From: Streptomyces lincolnensis
Lineage (GTDB): Bacteria; Actinomycetota; Actinomycetes; Streptomycetales; Streptomycetaceae
NCBI RefSeq assembly: GCF_021173675.1
Contig: NZ_JAIHON010000016.1
Span: 159,845 to 223,844 of the forward strand
DNA: 64,000 nt
Direction of reading: 5' to 3'
In this document: piece by piece, positions 32,786-41,625 of the stretch
Layout: each line of letters starts with the position of its first letter
Numbering within the stretch: position 1 is the first letter of the stretch
Made by a program: the position numbers and the translations under genes
Notes under the pieces: model-generated
Seen by the model: the letters and a program-made list of their open reading frames with translations, nothing else
Databases searched by the model: none
What the model was told of the DNA's origin: nothing

Positions 32786-34504
32786 CTACTCGACCCCGAT
32801 GAGCAGCAGCGCCCCTTGCCGACCCCCCCGGTACACCACCGTGTCGACGGCGAGGTAGGCCTCCCGCACCCGCGCCTCGAGGCGCTCGGCGACGGAGTCC
32901 GGCGCCTCGTCGCCCAGGACGAGCGTGACGAGTTCGCCGCCGGCCGAGAGCATGCGGTCCAGGACGGTCTGGGCGGTGGCGGTGACGTCCGTGCCGATCA
33001 CGGCCACGTCGCCCTCGATCAGCCCGAGGACGTCCCCGGCCTGGCAGATGCCGGCCATGGTCCAGGACTGGCGTTCGGCGACGACGACCTCGGCGTACCG
33101 GGTGGCGCCCGCGGCCGAGGTCATCGTCACGACGTCCTCGTCGAAGCGGCGCTCCGGCTCGTGCACGGCGAGCGCGGCGATCCCCTGGACCGCGGAGCGC
33201 GTCGGGATCAGGGCCACCCGGATGCCCTCCGTGCGGGCCTGCTCGGCCGCCGCGGCCGCGGTGTGGCGCAGCTCCGCGTCGTTGGGCAGCAGCACCACCT
33301 CGCGCGCGTGGGCCCGCCGTACGGCCTGGACGAGCTCTCCGCTCGCGGGCGGCTCCCCGGGGCGCGCGAGCACGGTGGTCGCGCCCGCCTCGGTGTAGAG
33401 CCCGGCCAGACCCTCGCCGGGCACGACGGCCACGACGGCGCGCTGGGCCCGTTCCCGGACCGGCCGTTCGGCACCGGTGGTGTGCACGTCGCCGAGCCCG
33501 AAGTGCGTGATCCGGATCCGGTACGGCCGCCCGGCCTCGACGCCCGCCTCCACGGCGGCGCCCGCGTCGTCGACGTGCACATGGACGTTCCACAGGCCGT
33601 CGCCGCCGACCACGACGAGAGAGTCCCCGAGGGCGTCGAGCCGGTCCCGCAGCCGGTCCACGGCCGTGTCCTCGGCCTCCAGCAGGTAGATCACCTCGAA
33701 GGCGGGCCCGCCGGTCTCCGGGGCATCGGCGCACTCGTCGAGCGGGGTCCCGGCGGTTTCCGAGGCCGGTGCCTCCGCCACGCGCGCGTGTGCCGTGTCC
33801 GCTACGCGCGCGTGTGCCGTGTCCGCCACCACGGGGACTCCCCCGGGCGCCTCCCCCGTGAACGTCTCCACCAGCGCCGCCAGCACCGCCACCAGCCCCC
33901 GCCCGCCGGCGTCCACCACTCCCGCCCGCTCCAGAACGGCCAGCTGGCCCGGTGTCGCGGCCAGCGCGGCCCGCGCCCCGTCGTAGGCCGCCCGTGCGAC
34001 CGTCCCGCAGTCGCCCTCCGCTTCCCCGGCCGCGTCGGCGGCGGCCGCGGCGACGGTGAGGACCGTGCCCTCGACGGGGCGGGCCACGGCCTGCCGGGCG
34101 GAGTCGGCCGCGTGCCTCAGGGCGAGCCGCAGGCCCTCGCCGTCCGTGTGAACCGTCTCACTGTCGTCGGCCAGCACCTGGGCCATGCCGCGCAGCAGCT
34201 GGGCGAGGATCGTGCCCGAGTTGCCCCGGGCGCCTATGAGGGCTCCGTGCGCCATCGCGCGGGTGGCGTCGGCGAGGGTCGGTTTCCCCGGGCCGCCGGT
34301 GCCGTGCGCCTCGAACACGGCCTCCACGGCGGTCACCGCCGACTCCACGGTGAGATACAGGTTCGTGCCGGTGTCGCCGTCGGCCACGGGATAGACGTTG
34401 ATCGCGTCGATCTCCTCGCGCGCTCGCCCGAGCGCGGCCAGCGCGAGACCGCACCAGGTACGCACCGCGAGAGCATCGAGGAATGTCTGCGGCACCTGCG
34501 CCAC
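32786..34504 (-). CDS. DAK2-domain kinase (YloV/FakA-like)
   Basis: A 572-residue protein with an N-terminal dihydroxyacetone-kinase-like nucleotide-binding domain (about 1-210; NVYPVADGDTGTNLYLTVES near 37-56 and GARGNSGTIL near 90) and a C-terminal region typical of the YloV/FakA family (WNVHVHVDDAG, LLPNDAELR). In Firmicutes FakA is the kinase of exogenous fatty acids together with FakB; no FakB/DegV gene is near, so the substrate here is unknown. I chose the GTG giving MAQVPQTFLDAL because GGGAGG lies five bases upstream; a GTG three codons later is an alternative. The linker near residue 230-245 carries a perfect VADTAHAR tandem repeat. It diverges from rpmB. Confidence 0.88.
   Translation of the reverse strand: MAQVPQTFLDALAVRTWCGLALAALGRAREEIDAINVYPVADGDTGTNLYLTVESAVTAVEAVFEAHGTGGPGKPTLADATRAMAHGALIGARGNSGTILAQLLRGMAQVLADDSETVHTDGEGLRLALRHAADSARQAVARPVEGTVLTVAAAAADAAGEAEGDCGTVARAAYDGARAALAATPGQLAVLERAGVVDAGGRGLVAVLAALVETFTGEAPGGVPVVADTAHARVADTAHARVAEAPASETAGTPLDECADAPETGGPAFEVIYLLEAEDTAVDRLRDRLDALGDSLVVVGGDGLWNVHVHVDDAGAAVEAGVEAGRPYRIRITHFGLGDVHTTGAERPVRERAQRAVVAVVPGEGLAGLYTEAGATTVLARPGEPPASGELVQAVRRAHAREVVLLPNDAELRHTAAAAAEQARTEGIRVALIPTRSAVQGIAALAVHEPERRFDEDVVTMTSAAGATRYAEVVVAERQSWTMAGICQAGDVLGLIEGDVAVIGTDVTATAQTVLDRMLSAGGELVTLVLGDEAPDSVAERLEARVREAYLAVDTVVYRGGRQGALLLIGVE
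33781..33828. repeat. 24-bp in-frame tandem duplication in the DAK gene
   Basis: Two copies (33781-33804 and 33805-33828) identical at 22 of 24 bases, encoding VADTAHAR twice in the linker between the DAK2 domain and the C-terminal region. The unit is a multiple of three, so the frame is kept. Confidence 0.9.
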
Positions 34505-34759
34505 CTGCGCCTCCCAGCTGCTGGACGTGGGAGGCAGCGTAGACCTCGGGCCCCTGTCGGCCGGAAGAGGGCCGGGGGCAGGCCCCTGAGCAGCCATGGT
34601 AGTTTCGTTCCACAGGCGCAGTCGTTGTATGCTGCTCCGGTTGCCCGATCCGATCGGGCCAAATCCCCTGGCAACGCCACTCAGATCTCTGATCCTGCGA
34701 TCTCGATCCCGGCCTGCCGGGATCCACCGTAAGTGCATCTGAAGTCTTTGGAGTGACCC

Positions 34760-34945
34760 GTGGCTGCCAACTGCGACGTCTGCGGCAAGGGGCCGGGCTT
34801 CGGCAACAACATCTCGCACTCGCACCGCCGTACGTCCCGTCGCTGGAACCCGAACATCCAGCGCGTCCGTACCGTGGTCGGCGGGACGCCGAAGCGCGTG
34901 AACGCTTGCACCTCGTGCATCAAGGCCGGCAAGGTCTCGCGCTGA
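34760..34945 (+). CDS. rpmB: Ribosomal protein L28, zinc-binding form
   Basis: Large-subunit protein of 61 residues, MAANCDVCGKGPGFGNN onward, with two cysteine pairs (CDVC and CTSC), so it is the zinc-containing C+ type like the L32 encoded in this window. The start is GTG after GGAGTGACCC. It is monocistronic, diverges from the DAK-domain gene and is followed by a strong terminator. Confidence 0.97.
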   Translation: MAANCDVCGKGPGFGNNISHSHRRTSRRWNPNIQRVRTVVGGTPKRVNACTSCIKAGKVSR

Positions 34946-34986
34946 CGCACAGCTAAGCGCGCGGCCACCGCTGGTTCGCTGCACTG

Positions 34987-35018
34987 AGCCGGTCCACCGA
35001 AAGGTGGACCGGCTTTTT
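34987..35018 (+). terminator. Rho-independent terminator after rpmB
   Basis: Twelve-base perfect stem AGCCGGTCCACC / GGTGGACCGGCT with a GAAA tetraloop, followed by TTTT. Confidence 0.95.
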
Positions 35019-35068
35019 GCCGTGCCTACGGACGTGCCGCCTACGGACGCATGCCGCCACCGCCGTGT

Positions 35069-35854
35069 CTACGACCGCTGCCGCCACCCGTGATCCACCG
35101 GCCCGATCCCCCCGCCGAGCGCGAACCCGGCTCTGATCGCCCCGGTGACGTATTCCTTGGCCGCCGCCACCGCCTCCGGCACGGACCGCCCCCGGGCCAG
35201 GTACGAGGCGATGGCCGAGGCGAGCGTGCAGCCCGTGCCGTGGGTGTGCCGGTTGTCGTACCGGGGCGCGCGCAGCCAGTGCTCCTCGGAGCCGTCGGTG
35301 AGCAGGTCCACCGCGTCACCGGCGAGATGGCCGCCCTTGATCAGCGCCCACGTCGGTCCGTACGCCAGCAGGGCCTCGGCGGCCTCCCGCATCCCGGATT
35401 CCGAGTCGACCCGGACACCGGTGAGTTGCGCGACCTCGTCGAGGTTCGGCGTCGCGACGGTGGCCACGGGCAGCAGGGCCGTCCGTACGGAGTCCAGCGC
35501 GGACGCGGCCAGCAGCGGATCCCCGTGCTTGGAGACCCCGACCGGGTCGATCACCGTCGGCACGTCCGTGCCGCCGATCAACTCGGCCACCGCCTCGACC
35601 AGTTCGGCCGAGGCCAGCATCCCGGTCTTGATCGCCTGTACGCCGATGTCGTCCACGACACTGCGGTACTGGGCCCGCACGGCCTCCACGGGCAGTTCCC
35701 AAGCCCCCTGCACCCCGAGGGAGTTCTGCGCGGTGACCGCCGTGACGACACTCATGCCGTGCACGCCGAGCGCGAGCATCGTCTTCAGGTCGGCCTGGAT
35801 GCCCGCGCCCCCGCCGGAGTCGGAGCCCGCCACCGTGAGGACACGAGGGATCAT
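35069..35854 (-). CDS. thiD: Hydroxymethylpyrimidine/phosphomethylpyrimidine kinase ThiD
   Basis: Phosphorylates HMP and HMP-P in thiamine synthesis. The 261-residue ribokinase-fold protein has the N-terminal VLTVAGSDSGGGAGIQADLK, ALIKGGHL, and the catalytic THGTGCTLASAIASYLARG near residue 205-225. The ATG overlaps the thiL stop (ATGA), so thiL-thiD are translationally coupled. An open frame continues upstream inside thiL but is shadow sequence. Confidence 0.96.
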   Translation of the reverse strand: MIPRVLTVAGSDSGGGAGIQADLKTMLALGVHGMSVVTAVTAQNSLGVQGAWELPVEAVRAQYRSVVDDIGVQAIKTGMLASAELVEAVAELIGGTDVPTVIDPVGVSKHGDPLLAASALDSVRTALLPVATVATPNLDEVAQLTGVRVDSESGMREAAEALLAYGPTWALIKGGHLAGDAVDLLTDGSEEHWLRAPRYDNRHTHGTGCTLASAIASYLARGRSVPEAVAAAKEYVTGAIRAGFALGGGIGPVDHGWRQRS

Positions 35855-36819
35855 GACTCGATGTCCCCGCCGAAGTGGTCCCAGCCGCCCTTGTCGGTCC
35901 ACGGCGCCCCGTCGACCGTCACCTGGGGCAGCGCCGAGGGGTTGAGCACCTCGCCGATCACCTTCCAGCGGGCGGGCAGCTTCACGTCCGGCGGGAAGGT
36001 CGCCACGATCGCGTGGTCCTCTCCCCCGGTGAGCACCCACTGCATGGGGTCGACACCGACGGCCTGCCCGATGTCGTACATCTGGGAGGGGATGTCGATC
36101 GCGCCGGAGCGGACGTCGATCCTGACCTTGCTGGCCTCCGCGATGTGCCCGAGGTCGGCGATCAGGCCGTCGCTCACGTCGCACATCGCCGTCGCCCCGA
36201 GCCCGGCGGCGGCCGGTCCCGCGTGGTACGGCGGCTCCGGGCGCCGGTGCGCCTCCACGAAGGCGCGCGGGGAGCGGAAGCCGCGGGAGAGGACCGCGTA
36301 GCCGGCCGCGGACCAGCCCAGCCAGCCCGTCACCGCGACGAGGTCACCGGGCTGCGCGCCCCCGCGCGTGACGGGCTCCTGGTTGCGCAGATCACCGAGC
36401 GCGGTGATCGACACCATGATCGTGTCGCCGCGTACGACGTCACCGCCGACCACGGACGCGCCCGCGACCTGGCACTCGTCGCGCAGGCCGTCCATCATCT
36501 CGGTCGGCCAGGTCACCGGGAGTTCGGCCGGGACGACCAGGCCGAGCAGCAGCGCGGTCGGCACGGCGCCCATGGCGGCGATGTCCGCGAGGTTCTGTGC
36601 GGCCGCCTTGCGTCCGACGTCGTAGGCGGTGGACCAGTCGCGGCGGAAGTGCCGTCCCTCGATGAGGATGTCGGTGCTGGCCACGACCCTGCGGTCGGGA
36701 GCGGCGACCACCGCGGCGTCGTCGCCGGGGCCGACCCGGACCGCCGGGGTGGTGGTGAGACGGGAGGTGAGCTCCCTGATGAGCCCGAACTCCCCCAGCT
36801 CACCAACAGTGCCCTTCAT
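35851..36819 (-). CDS. thiL: Thiamine-monophosphate kinase ThiL
   Basis: Last step of thiamine diphosphate synthesis, phosphorylating thiamine monophosphate. The 322-residue AIR-synthase-fold protein shows GPGDDAAVVAAPD near residue 30, STDILIEGRHFRRDWSTAYD (metal/substrate acidic residues), GGDVVRGD near 125, and CDVSDGLIADLGHIA near 215. The ATG gives MKGTVGELGEFGLI after a purine-rich leader; the frame is open 59 codons upstream with no support. It is upstream of and coupled to thiD and diverges from the Lrp-like gene. Confidence 0.96.
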   Translation of the reverse strand: MKGTVGELGEFGLIRELTSRLTTTPAVRVGPGDDAAVVAAPDRRVVASTDILIEGRHFRRDWSTAYDVGRKAAAQNLADIAAMGAVPTALLLGLVVPAELPVTWPTEMMDGLRDECQVAGASVVGGDVVRGDTIMVSITALGDLRNQEPVTRGGAQPGDLVAVTGWLGWSAAGYAVLSRGFRSPRAFVEAHRRPEPPYHAGPAAAGLGATAMCDVSDGLIADLGHIAEASKVRIDVRSGAIDIPSQMYDIGQAVGVDPMQWVLTGGEDHAIVATFPPDVKLPARWKVIGEVLNPSALPQVTVDGAPWTDKGGWDHFGGDIES

Positions 36820-37025
36820 TGCCCTTACGCCCCTTCTGTCCCTGTCCGTGCCCGGTCGCGCGTCACCAGTGTCCTCGATACGGTCGAGGTGGCCGTCAAC
36901 TTCTGTCGTGCCTGCACCCCGGCGCGCGTACCCCGGCCCCCGCAGGTCTCCCCCTGGCGAGCGGCGACGCGATACCGTGGCGTTCCTTTTCCCCACATGA
37001 TCCTCGTGGCCGCCCTGGAGGTTCC

Positions 37026-37259
37026 GTGGTACAGGCGTACATCCTGATCCAGACGGAGGTCGGCAAAGCGTCGACCGTCGCCGAGACGATCAGCAAGATT
37101 CCTGGGGTGCTCCAGGCCGAGGACGTGACAGGACCCTATGACGTGATCGTGCGTGCCCAGGCCGACACCGTGGACGACCTCGGCCGCATGGTGGTCGCGA
37201 AGGTCCAGCAAGTGGACGGCATCACGCGCACCCTGACCTGCCCGGTCGTTCATCTGTAG
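37026..37259 (+). CDS. Stand-alone Lrp/AsnC ligand-binding (RAM) domain protein
   Basis: A 77-residue protein consisting only of the effector-binding domain of the Lrp/AsnC family: VQAYILIQTEVGKASTVAE, ISKIPGVLQAEDVTGPYDVIV, and a C-terminal VDGITRTLTCPVVHL. There is no helix-turn-helix, so it cannot bind DNA like Lrp and may regulate by association or by sensing amino acids. The GTG has GGAGG five bases before. It is followed after 20 nt by the DUF3515 lipoprotein gene, so the two are probably cotranscribed. Confidence 0.92.
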   Translation: MVQAYILIQTEVGKASTVAETISKIPGVLQAEDVTGPYDVIVRAQADTVDDLGRMVVAKVQQVDGITRTLTCPVVHL

Positions 37260-37279
37260 CCCCGTCTACCCTTTGGCCG

Positions 37280-37816
37280 GTGAACTTCTTCCGCCACCGA
37301 CTCCGCATCCTGATCGGGCCGCCCGCGCTCGTCGTGCTGATCACGACCGCGGGCTGCTCATCAGCAGACGACAACCAGTCGGCGGCGGTTCCCAGTCCGG
37401 TGGCCAGGACGGCCGCACTGTGCCGGGATCTGGACAAGGTACTGCCGTCGGAGGTGGACGGTGAGAGCCGCCACGATCCCGAGCCCGCCTCCGCGCTGAC
37501 CGCGGGCTGGGGAGGCCCCGAGATCATACTGCGCTGCGGTGTCCCCCAGCCGCCGAAGATGGTCGACCCGAAGGTCGCGGAAGGCGGGGACCCGGACGCG
37601 GTGGCAGGCGGGGTGAACGGCGTCGACTGGCTGATGGAGAAGCAGGACGACGGTTCGTACCGCTTCACCACCGCCAATCGTGAGGCCTACGTCGAGGTGA
37701 CCGTGCCGAAGGGGCGGGACACCTCGGGGGTGCTGATCGACCTGGCGGCGGCCGTGAAGAAGGCGATACCCAAGGGTGTCGCCCCCCGTGGCCCCCAGGT
37801 CAGCGCAAGCCCGTAG
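37280..37816 (+). CDS. DUF3515 lipoprotein
   Basis: A 178-residue predicted lipoprotein: a basic N terminus (MNFFRHRLR), a hydrophobic segment and lipobox TTAGC with the lipidated Cys near residue 26. The exported part has the DUF3515 features ALCRDLDKVLP and GGPEIILRCGVPQP, two cysteines that could pair. Function unknown; the family is actinobacterial. The start is GTG with a poor Shine-Dalgarno, 20 nt after the Lrp-like gene. The last codons lie in a 26-bp tandem repeat shared with the end of the convergent ddl gene. Confidence 0.88.
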   Translation: MNFFRHRLRILIGPPALVVLITTAGCSSADDNQSAAVPSPVARTAALCRDLDKVLPSEVDGESRHDPEPASALTAGWGGPEIILRCGVPQPPKMVDPKVAEGGDPDAVAGGVNGVDWLMEKQDDGSYRFTTANREAYVEVTVPKGRDTSGVLIDLAAAVKKAIPKGVAPRGPQVSASP

Positions 37817-37848
37817 ACCTGCAGGTCAGCGCAAGCCCGTAGACCTGC
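37797..37848. repeat. Perfect 26-bp tandem duplication at the converging ends of DUF3515 and ddl
   Basis: Unit AGGTCAGCGCAAGCCCGTAG plus ACCTGC occurs at 37797-37822 and 37823-37848 with no mismatch. The first copy supplies the DUF3515 stop (37814-37816); the second copy supplies the last ddl codons and the ddl stop starts at its boundary (37826-37828). Confidence 0.95.
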
Positions 37849-38983
37849 GCAGGGCCGCCTGGATCAGCAGGTCGACCAGCTCCGGGTAGCCGATCCCGCT
37901 CTCCTGCCACATCTGCGGGTACATCGAGATGGGCGTGAAGCCGGGCATCGTGTTGATCTCGTTGATCACGAACTCGCCGTCCTCGGTGAGGAAGAAGTCC
38001 GCGCGGACCAGGCCCTCGCAGGAGGCCGCCTCGAAGGCGTCCACCGCGAGCCGCCGCACCTCGGCCGTCTCCTCGGGTGTGAGCGGGGCCGGGACGATGC
38101 CGGGCGTGGAGTCGATGTACTTCGCGTCGAAGTCGTAGTAGGCGTGCGCCTGCGGCGGGGGGATCTCCGCGGGGACGGAGGCCCGGGGGCCGTCCTCGAA
38201 CTCCAGGACCCCGCACTCGATCTCGCGGCCCCGCAGCGCGGCCTCCACGAGGATCTTGGGGTCGTGCCGCCGCGCCTCGGCGATCGCCTCGTCCAGCCCG
38301 GACAGGTCGTCGATCTTGGTGATGCCGATCGAGGAACCCGCGCGCGCGGGCTTCACGAACAGCGGCCAGCCGTGGTCGCCGGCGAGGTCGATGATCTTCT
38401 TGCGGGCGGCGGACTCGTCCCGCTCCCACTCGCGCGGCCGGATCACCACGTAGGGGCCCACCTTGAGCCCGAAGGAGGTGAACACCCGCTTCATGTACTC
38501 CTTGTCCTGGCCGACGGCCGAGGCGAGCACCCCGGACCCCACGTACGGCACTCCGGAGAGCTCCAGCATGCCCTGGAGGGTGCCGTCCTCGCCGTAGGGG
38601 CCGTGCAGCACCGGGAAGACGACGTCGATCTCGCCGAGCGCCTTGGGCACCGATCCCGGTTCGCTGTAGACGACTTCACGGTTGGCGGGGTCGACCGGGA
38701 GCACCACGGCACCCTCGCCGGAGTCGGAGAGCTGCGCCACGTCGGGCGTACGGCGGTCGGTGATCGCCATGCGCTCCGGTTCGTCGGCGGTGAGCACCCA
38801 CCGGCCCTCGCGGGTGATGCCGATCGGCAGGACGTCGTACTTGGTCCGGTCGATGGCCTTGAGGACGGCGCCCGCGGTGACGGCGGAGATCCCGTGTTCG
38901 GAGCTGCGCCCGCCGAACACGACGGCCACGCGCGGCTTGCGAGGCGGCTGCTCAGGGCTCTGGGAGAGGTTCTCGGTGCTCAT
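37826..38983 (-). CDS. ddl: D-alanine--D-alanine ligase
   Basis: ATP-grasp enzyme making D-Ala-D-Ala for peptidoglycan. The 385-residue protein shows FGGRSSEHGISAVTAGAVLKA near 23-43, PVLHGPYGEDGTLQGMLE, KPARAGSSIGITKI near 205 and EINTMPGFTPISMYP near 345. The residue after the EINTMPGFT segment and the overall pattern fit a D-Ala-adding rather than a D-lactate-adding enzyme, though this is not proven. The start is ATG with a weak Shine-Dalgarno. It is third in the plsC-gpsA-ddl row on this strand. Its last residues lie in a tandem repeat. Confidence 0.95.
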   Translation of the reverse strand: MSTENLSQSPEQPPRKPRVAVVFGGRSSEHGISAVTAGAVLKAIDRTKYDVLPIGITREGRWVLTADEPERMAITDRRTPDVAQLSDSGEGAVVLPVDPANREVVYSEPGSVPKALGEIDVVFPVLHGPYGEDGTLQGMLELSGVPYVGSGVLASAVGQDKEYMKRVFTSFGLKVGPYVVIRPREWERDESAARKKIIDLAGDHGWPLFVKPARAGSSIGITKIDDLSGLDEAIAEARRHDPKILVEAALRGREIECGVLEFEDGPRASVPAEIPPPQAHAYYDFDAKYIDSTPGIVPAPLTPEETAEVRRLAVDAFEAASCEGLVRADFFLTEDGEFVINEINTMPGFTPISMYPQMWQESGIGYPELVDLLIQAALRRSTGLR

Positions 38984-39053
38984 ATCGCGTTGAGAGTACC
39001 CGTTGGTAGTGCGCTGATACAGCGTGCGCCCCGCGCCGCGAGAACGGCGTCGC

Positions 39054-40064
39054 TCAGCGTCGTTCCGGCTTCGCGCTGCGCGACATCAGCTCCTTGACGG
39101 CGACCACCGGCGGCTTGCCCTCGTGCACGATGGCGACGACCGTCTCGGTGATCGGCATGTCGACGCCGTGCCTGCGCGCCAGATCCAGCACGGACTCACA
39201 GGACTTGACGCCCTCGGCGGTCTGCTTGGTGACCGCGATGGTCTCCTGGAGGGTCATGCCCCTGCCGAGGTTGGTGCCGAAGGTGTGGTTGCGGGACAGC
39301 GGCGAGGAACAGGTCGCCACCAGATCGCCGAGACCGGCGAGTCCGGAGAACGTCAGCGGGTCGGCACCCATCGCGAGCCCGAGCCGGGTCGTCTCGGCGA
39401 GACCGCGGGTGATGAGCGAGCCCTTGGCGTTGTCGCCGAGCCCCATGCCGTCCGCGATGCCGACGGCGAGACCGATGACGTTCTTGACCGCGCCGCCGAG
39501 TTCGCAGCCCACCACGTCGGTGTTGGTGTACGGGCGGAAGTAGGGCGTGTGGCAGGCCGCCTGGAGCCGCTGGGCGACCGCTTCGTCGGTGCAGGCGACC
39601 ACTGCGGCGGCCGGCATCCGCGCGGCGATCTCCCGCGCGAGGTTGGGTCCGGTGACCACGGCGATCCGGTGCGGACCGACCTTGGCGACGTCCTCGACGA
39701 CCTCGCTCATCCGCATGGCGGAACCGAGTTCGACGCCCTTCATGAGCGAGACGAGGACCGTCTGGGGAGCGAGCAGGGGCACCCACTCGGCGAGGTTGCC
39801 GCGCAGTGTCTGCGACGGCACCGCGAGCACGGTGAAGTCGGCGTCGCGCGCCGCCTCGGCGGCGTCCGTCGTCGCCCGCAGGTTCTCGGGGAGTTCGACC
39901 CCGGGAAGGTAGTCGGGGTTGGTACGCGTGGAGTTGACCGCCTCGGCGAGTTCCGCGCGGCGCCCCCACAGGGTCACCTCGCACCCCGCGTCGGCGAGCA
40001 CCATGCCGAAGGCGGTGCCCCACGATCCGGTGCCGAAGACCGCCGCCTTGACCGGCTTGCTCAC
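39054..40064 (-). CDS. gpsA: Glycerol-3-phosphate dehydrogenase [NAD(P)+] GpsA
   Basis: Makes sn-glycerol-3-phosphate from dihydroxyacetone phosphate for phospholipid synthesis. The 336-residue protein has the dinucleotide-binding AAVFGTGSWGTAFGMVLADAG, the catalytic region ELGGAVKNVIGLAVGIADG near residue 185-205, and FSGLAGLGDLVATC. The start is GTG (MSKPVKAAVFG), overlapping the plsC stop as GTGA. The acyltransferase upstream uses its product, so the pair forms a lipid-synthesis unit. Confidence 0.97.
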   Translation of the reverse strand: MSKPVKAAVFGTGSWGTAFGMVLADAGCEVTLWGRRAELAEAVNSTRTNPDYLPGVELPENLRATTDAAEAARDADFTVLAVPSQTLRGNLAEWVPLLAPQTVLVSLMKGVELGSAMRMSEVVEDVAKVGPHRIAVVTGPNLAREIAARMPAAAVVACTDEAVAQRLQAACHTPYFRPYTNTDVVGCELGGAVKNVIGLAVGIADGMGLGDNAKGSLITRGLAETTRLGLAMGADPLTFSGLAGLGDLVATCSSPLSRNHTFGTNLGRGMTLQETIAVTKQTAEGVKSCESVLDLARRHGVDMPITETVVAIVHEGKPPVVAVKELMSRSAKPERR

Positions 40065-40831
40065 GTGCCCTGCCCTTCTGCCTGCTTGCCTTTGCTCTGT
40101 GCCCGTGTCCGGCGTCGCTGCTCGATCCGCTCCCGGCGCGGGTCGTAGGGCGTCGCGGGTGCCTTCTCGCCGCGGATCTGCTCCAGCTGGGCGGTGATGG
40201 CGGCCATGATGACCTCGGTCGCCTCCTTCAGGAGCTCCGGGGTCATCTCCTTGTCGTAGAACCGCGACAGGTCCACCGGCGGGCCCGCGAGCACATGGTG
40301 GGTCTTGCGGGGCAGCAGGTCGGGCTTCCTGGCGTACGGCGGCAGCACCTTGTTGGCGCCCCACTGGGCCACCGGGACGACCGGGCACCTGGTCTCCAGG
40401 GCGACCCGCGCGGCGCCGGTCTTGCCGGTCATGGGCCAGCCGTCGGGGTCGCGGGTGAGGGTGCCCTCGGGGTAGAAGGCGACGCACTCTCCGCGCTCCA
40501 CGGCGGCGATAGCGGCCCGGAAGGCGCTCAGGGCGTCGGTGCTCTCGCGGTAGACGGGGATCTGTCCGGTGCCGCGCATCGCGGCGGCGACGAATCCCTT
40601 CTTGAAAAGACCGCTCTTCGCCAGGAATCGCGGAACGCGGCCGGTGTTGTACTGAAAGTGGGCGTAGGCGAAGGGATCGATGTGCGAATTGTGGTTCACC
40701 ACGGTGATAAATCCGCCCTCGGCCGGAATGTTCTCCATTCCGCGCCAGTCCCGCTTGATCAGAACCACCAGCGGCGGTTTGCAGATCACCGCTGCGAAGC
40801 GGTACCAGAAGCCGATTCTGCGGCGGGGCAC
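40061..40831 (-). CDS. plsC: 1-acyl-glycerol-3-phosphate acyltransferase (PlsC family)
   Basis: Transfers acyl chains to lysophosphatidic acid at the inner membrane. The 256-residue protein has the family motifs VVNHNSHIDPF (NHx4D), a GQIPVYRES segment, FYPEGTLTRD (EGT) and CPVVPVAQWGA. The C terminus is basic and hydrophilic (RRERIEQRRRTRAQSKGK). I chose the GTG giving MPRRRIGFWYRFA, because GAGGAAGG lies seven bases upstream; the frame is open 41 codons further. It is first in plsC-gpsA-ddl and diverges from cofC. Streptomycetes have several PlsC paralogues, so the exact substrate is inference. Confidence 0.9.
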   Translation of the reverse strand: MPRRRIGFWYRFAAVICKPPLVVLIKRDWRGMENIPAEGGFITVVNHNSHIDPFAYAHFQYNTGRVPRFLAKSGLFKKGFVAAAMRGTGQIPVYRESTDALSAFRAAIAAVERGECVAFYPEGTLTRDPDGWPMTGKTGAARVALETRCPVVPVAQWGANKVLPPYARKPDLLPRKTHHVLAGPPVDLSRFYDKEMTPELLKEATEVIMAAITAQLEQIRGEKAPATPYDPRRERIEQRRRTRAQSKGKQAEGQGT

Positions 40832-40985
40832 GCGGACACCTTCCTCTAGGGCCAGGGGGCCGCACAAGTGTCGCCCCAGGCCGCCGGTCTGTCGAGAACA
40901 CCGTACGCCTCGCCCTCGCGACGGACAGATGCCCCGGTGACGGCTGAGTAACAATGGCCGCGACTAGAGAGAGACGGAAACGCTC

Positions 40986-41624
40986 GTGCAGTGGACCTTG
41001 GTCATACCCCTGAAGCCCTTGGCGCGGGCGAAGAGCAGGCTCGCGGACACCGCCGACGACGGGGTGCGCCCCGGCCTGGCTCTCGCCTTCGCACAGGACA
41101 CCGTGACAGCCGCGCTGGCCTGCCCGTCGGTCAAGGATGTGGCAGTCGTCACGGACGATCTCCTTGCCGGGCGGGAACTGGCCGCGCTCGGCGCGCGCAT
41201 CGTCACCGACGAACCCCGGGGCGGCCTCAATCCGGCCCTGGCCCACGCGGCCGCCGCCGTAAGGGAAACCCGCCCCGACAGCGCCGTGGCGGCCCTCAAC
41301 GCCGACCTTCCGGCACTGCGCCCCCTGGAACTGGCCCGGGTCCTGGACGCCGCCGCGGAATTCCCCCGCGCTTTTCTCCCGGACGCCGCCGCAATAGGAA
41401 CCACCCTGTTGGCCGCCGGAGAGGGCCAACAATTGCACCCCGCCTTCGGCACGGATTCCCGAGCCCGCCACCGAGCCGGCGGCGCCGTGGAACTCACCCT
41501 CACCGCGGTCGACTCGGTCCGCCAGGACGTCGACACGGGCGCGGACCTAAGAGCGGCACTGGCCCTGGGGCTGGGCCCACGCACGGCAGCAGCAGCGGCC
41601 CGCCTCTTGATCCCGGGCTCCTGA
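40986..41624 (+). CDS. cofC: Phospholactate/phosphoenolpyruvate guanylyltransferase CofC (FbiD)
   Basis: Early step of coenzyme F420 synthesis, activating phosphoenolpyruvate or 2-phospho-L-lactate with GTP. The 212-residue nucleotidyltransferase-fold protein has WTLVIPLKPLARAKSRLA at the N terminus, DVAVVTDD near residue 50, GGLNPALAHAA, ALNADLPALRP (the NADLP motif) near 103 and a GTDSRARHRAGGA loop near 155. The start is GTG with a weak Shine-Dalgarno. Partner genes fbiA/fbiB are not in this window. A dispersed GC-rich repeat begins right after its stop. Confidence 0.9.
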   Translation: MQWTLVIPLKPLARAKSRLADTADDGVRPGLALAFAQDTVTAALACPSVKDVAVVTDDLLAGRELAALGARIVTDEPRGGLNPALAHAAAAVRETRPDSAVAALNADLPALRPLELARVLDAAAEFPRAFLPDAAAIGTTLLAAGEGQQLHPAFGTDSRARHRAGGAVELTLTAVDSVRQDVDTGADLRAALALGLGPRTAAAAARLLIPGS

Positions 41625-41625
41625 A

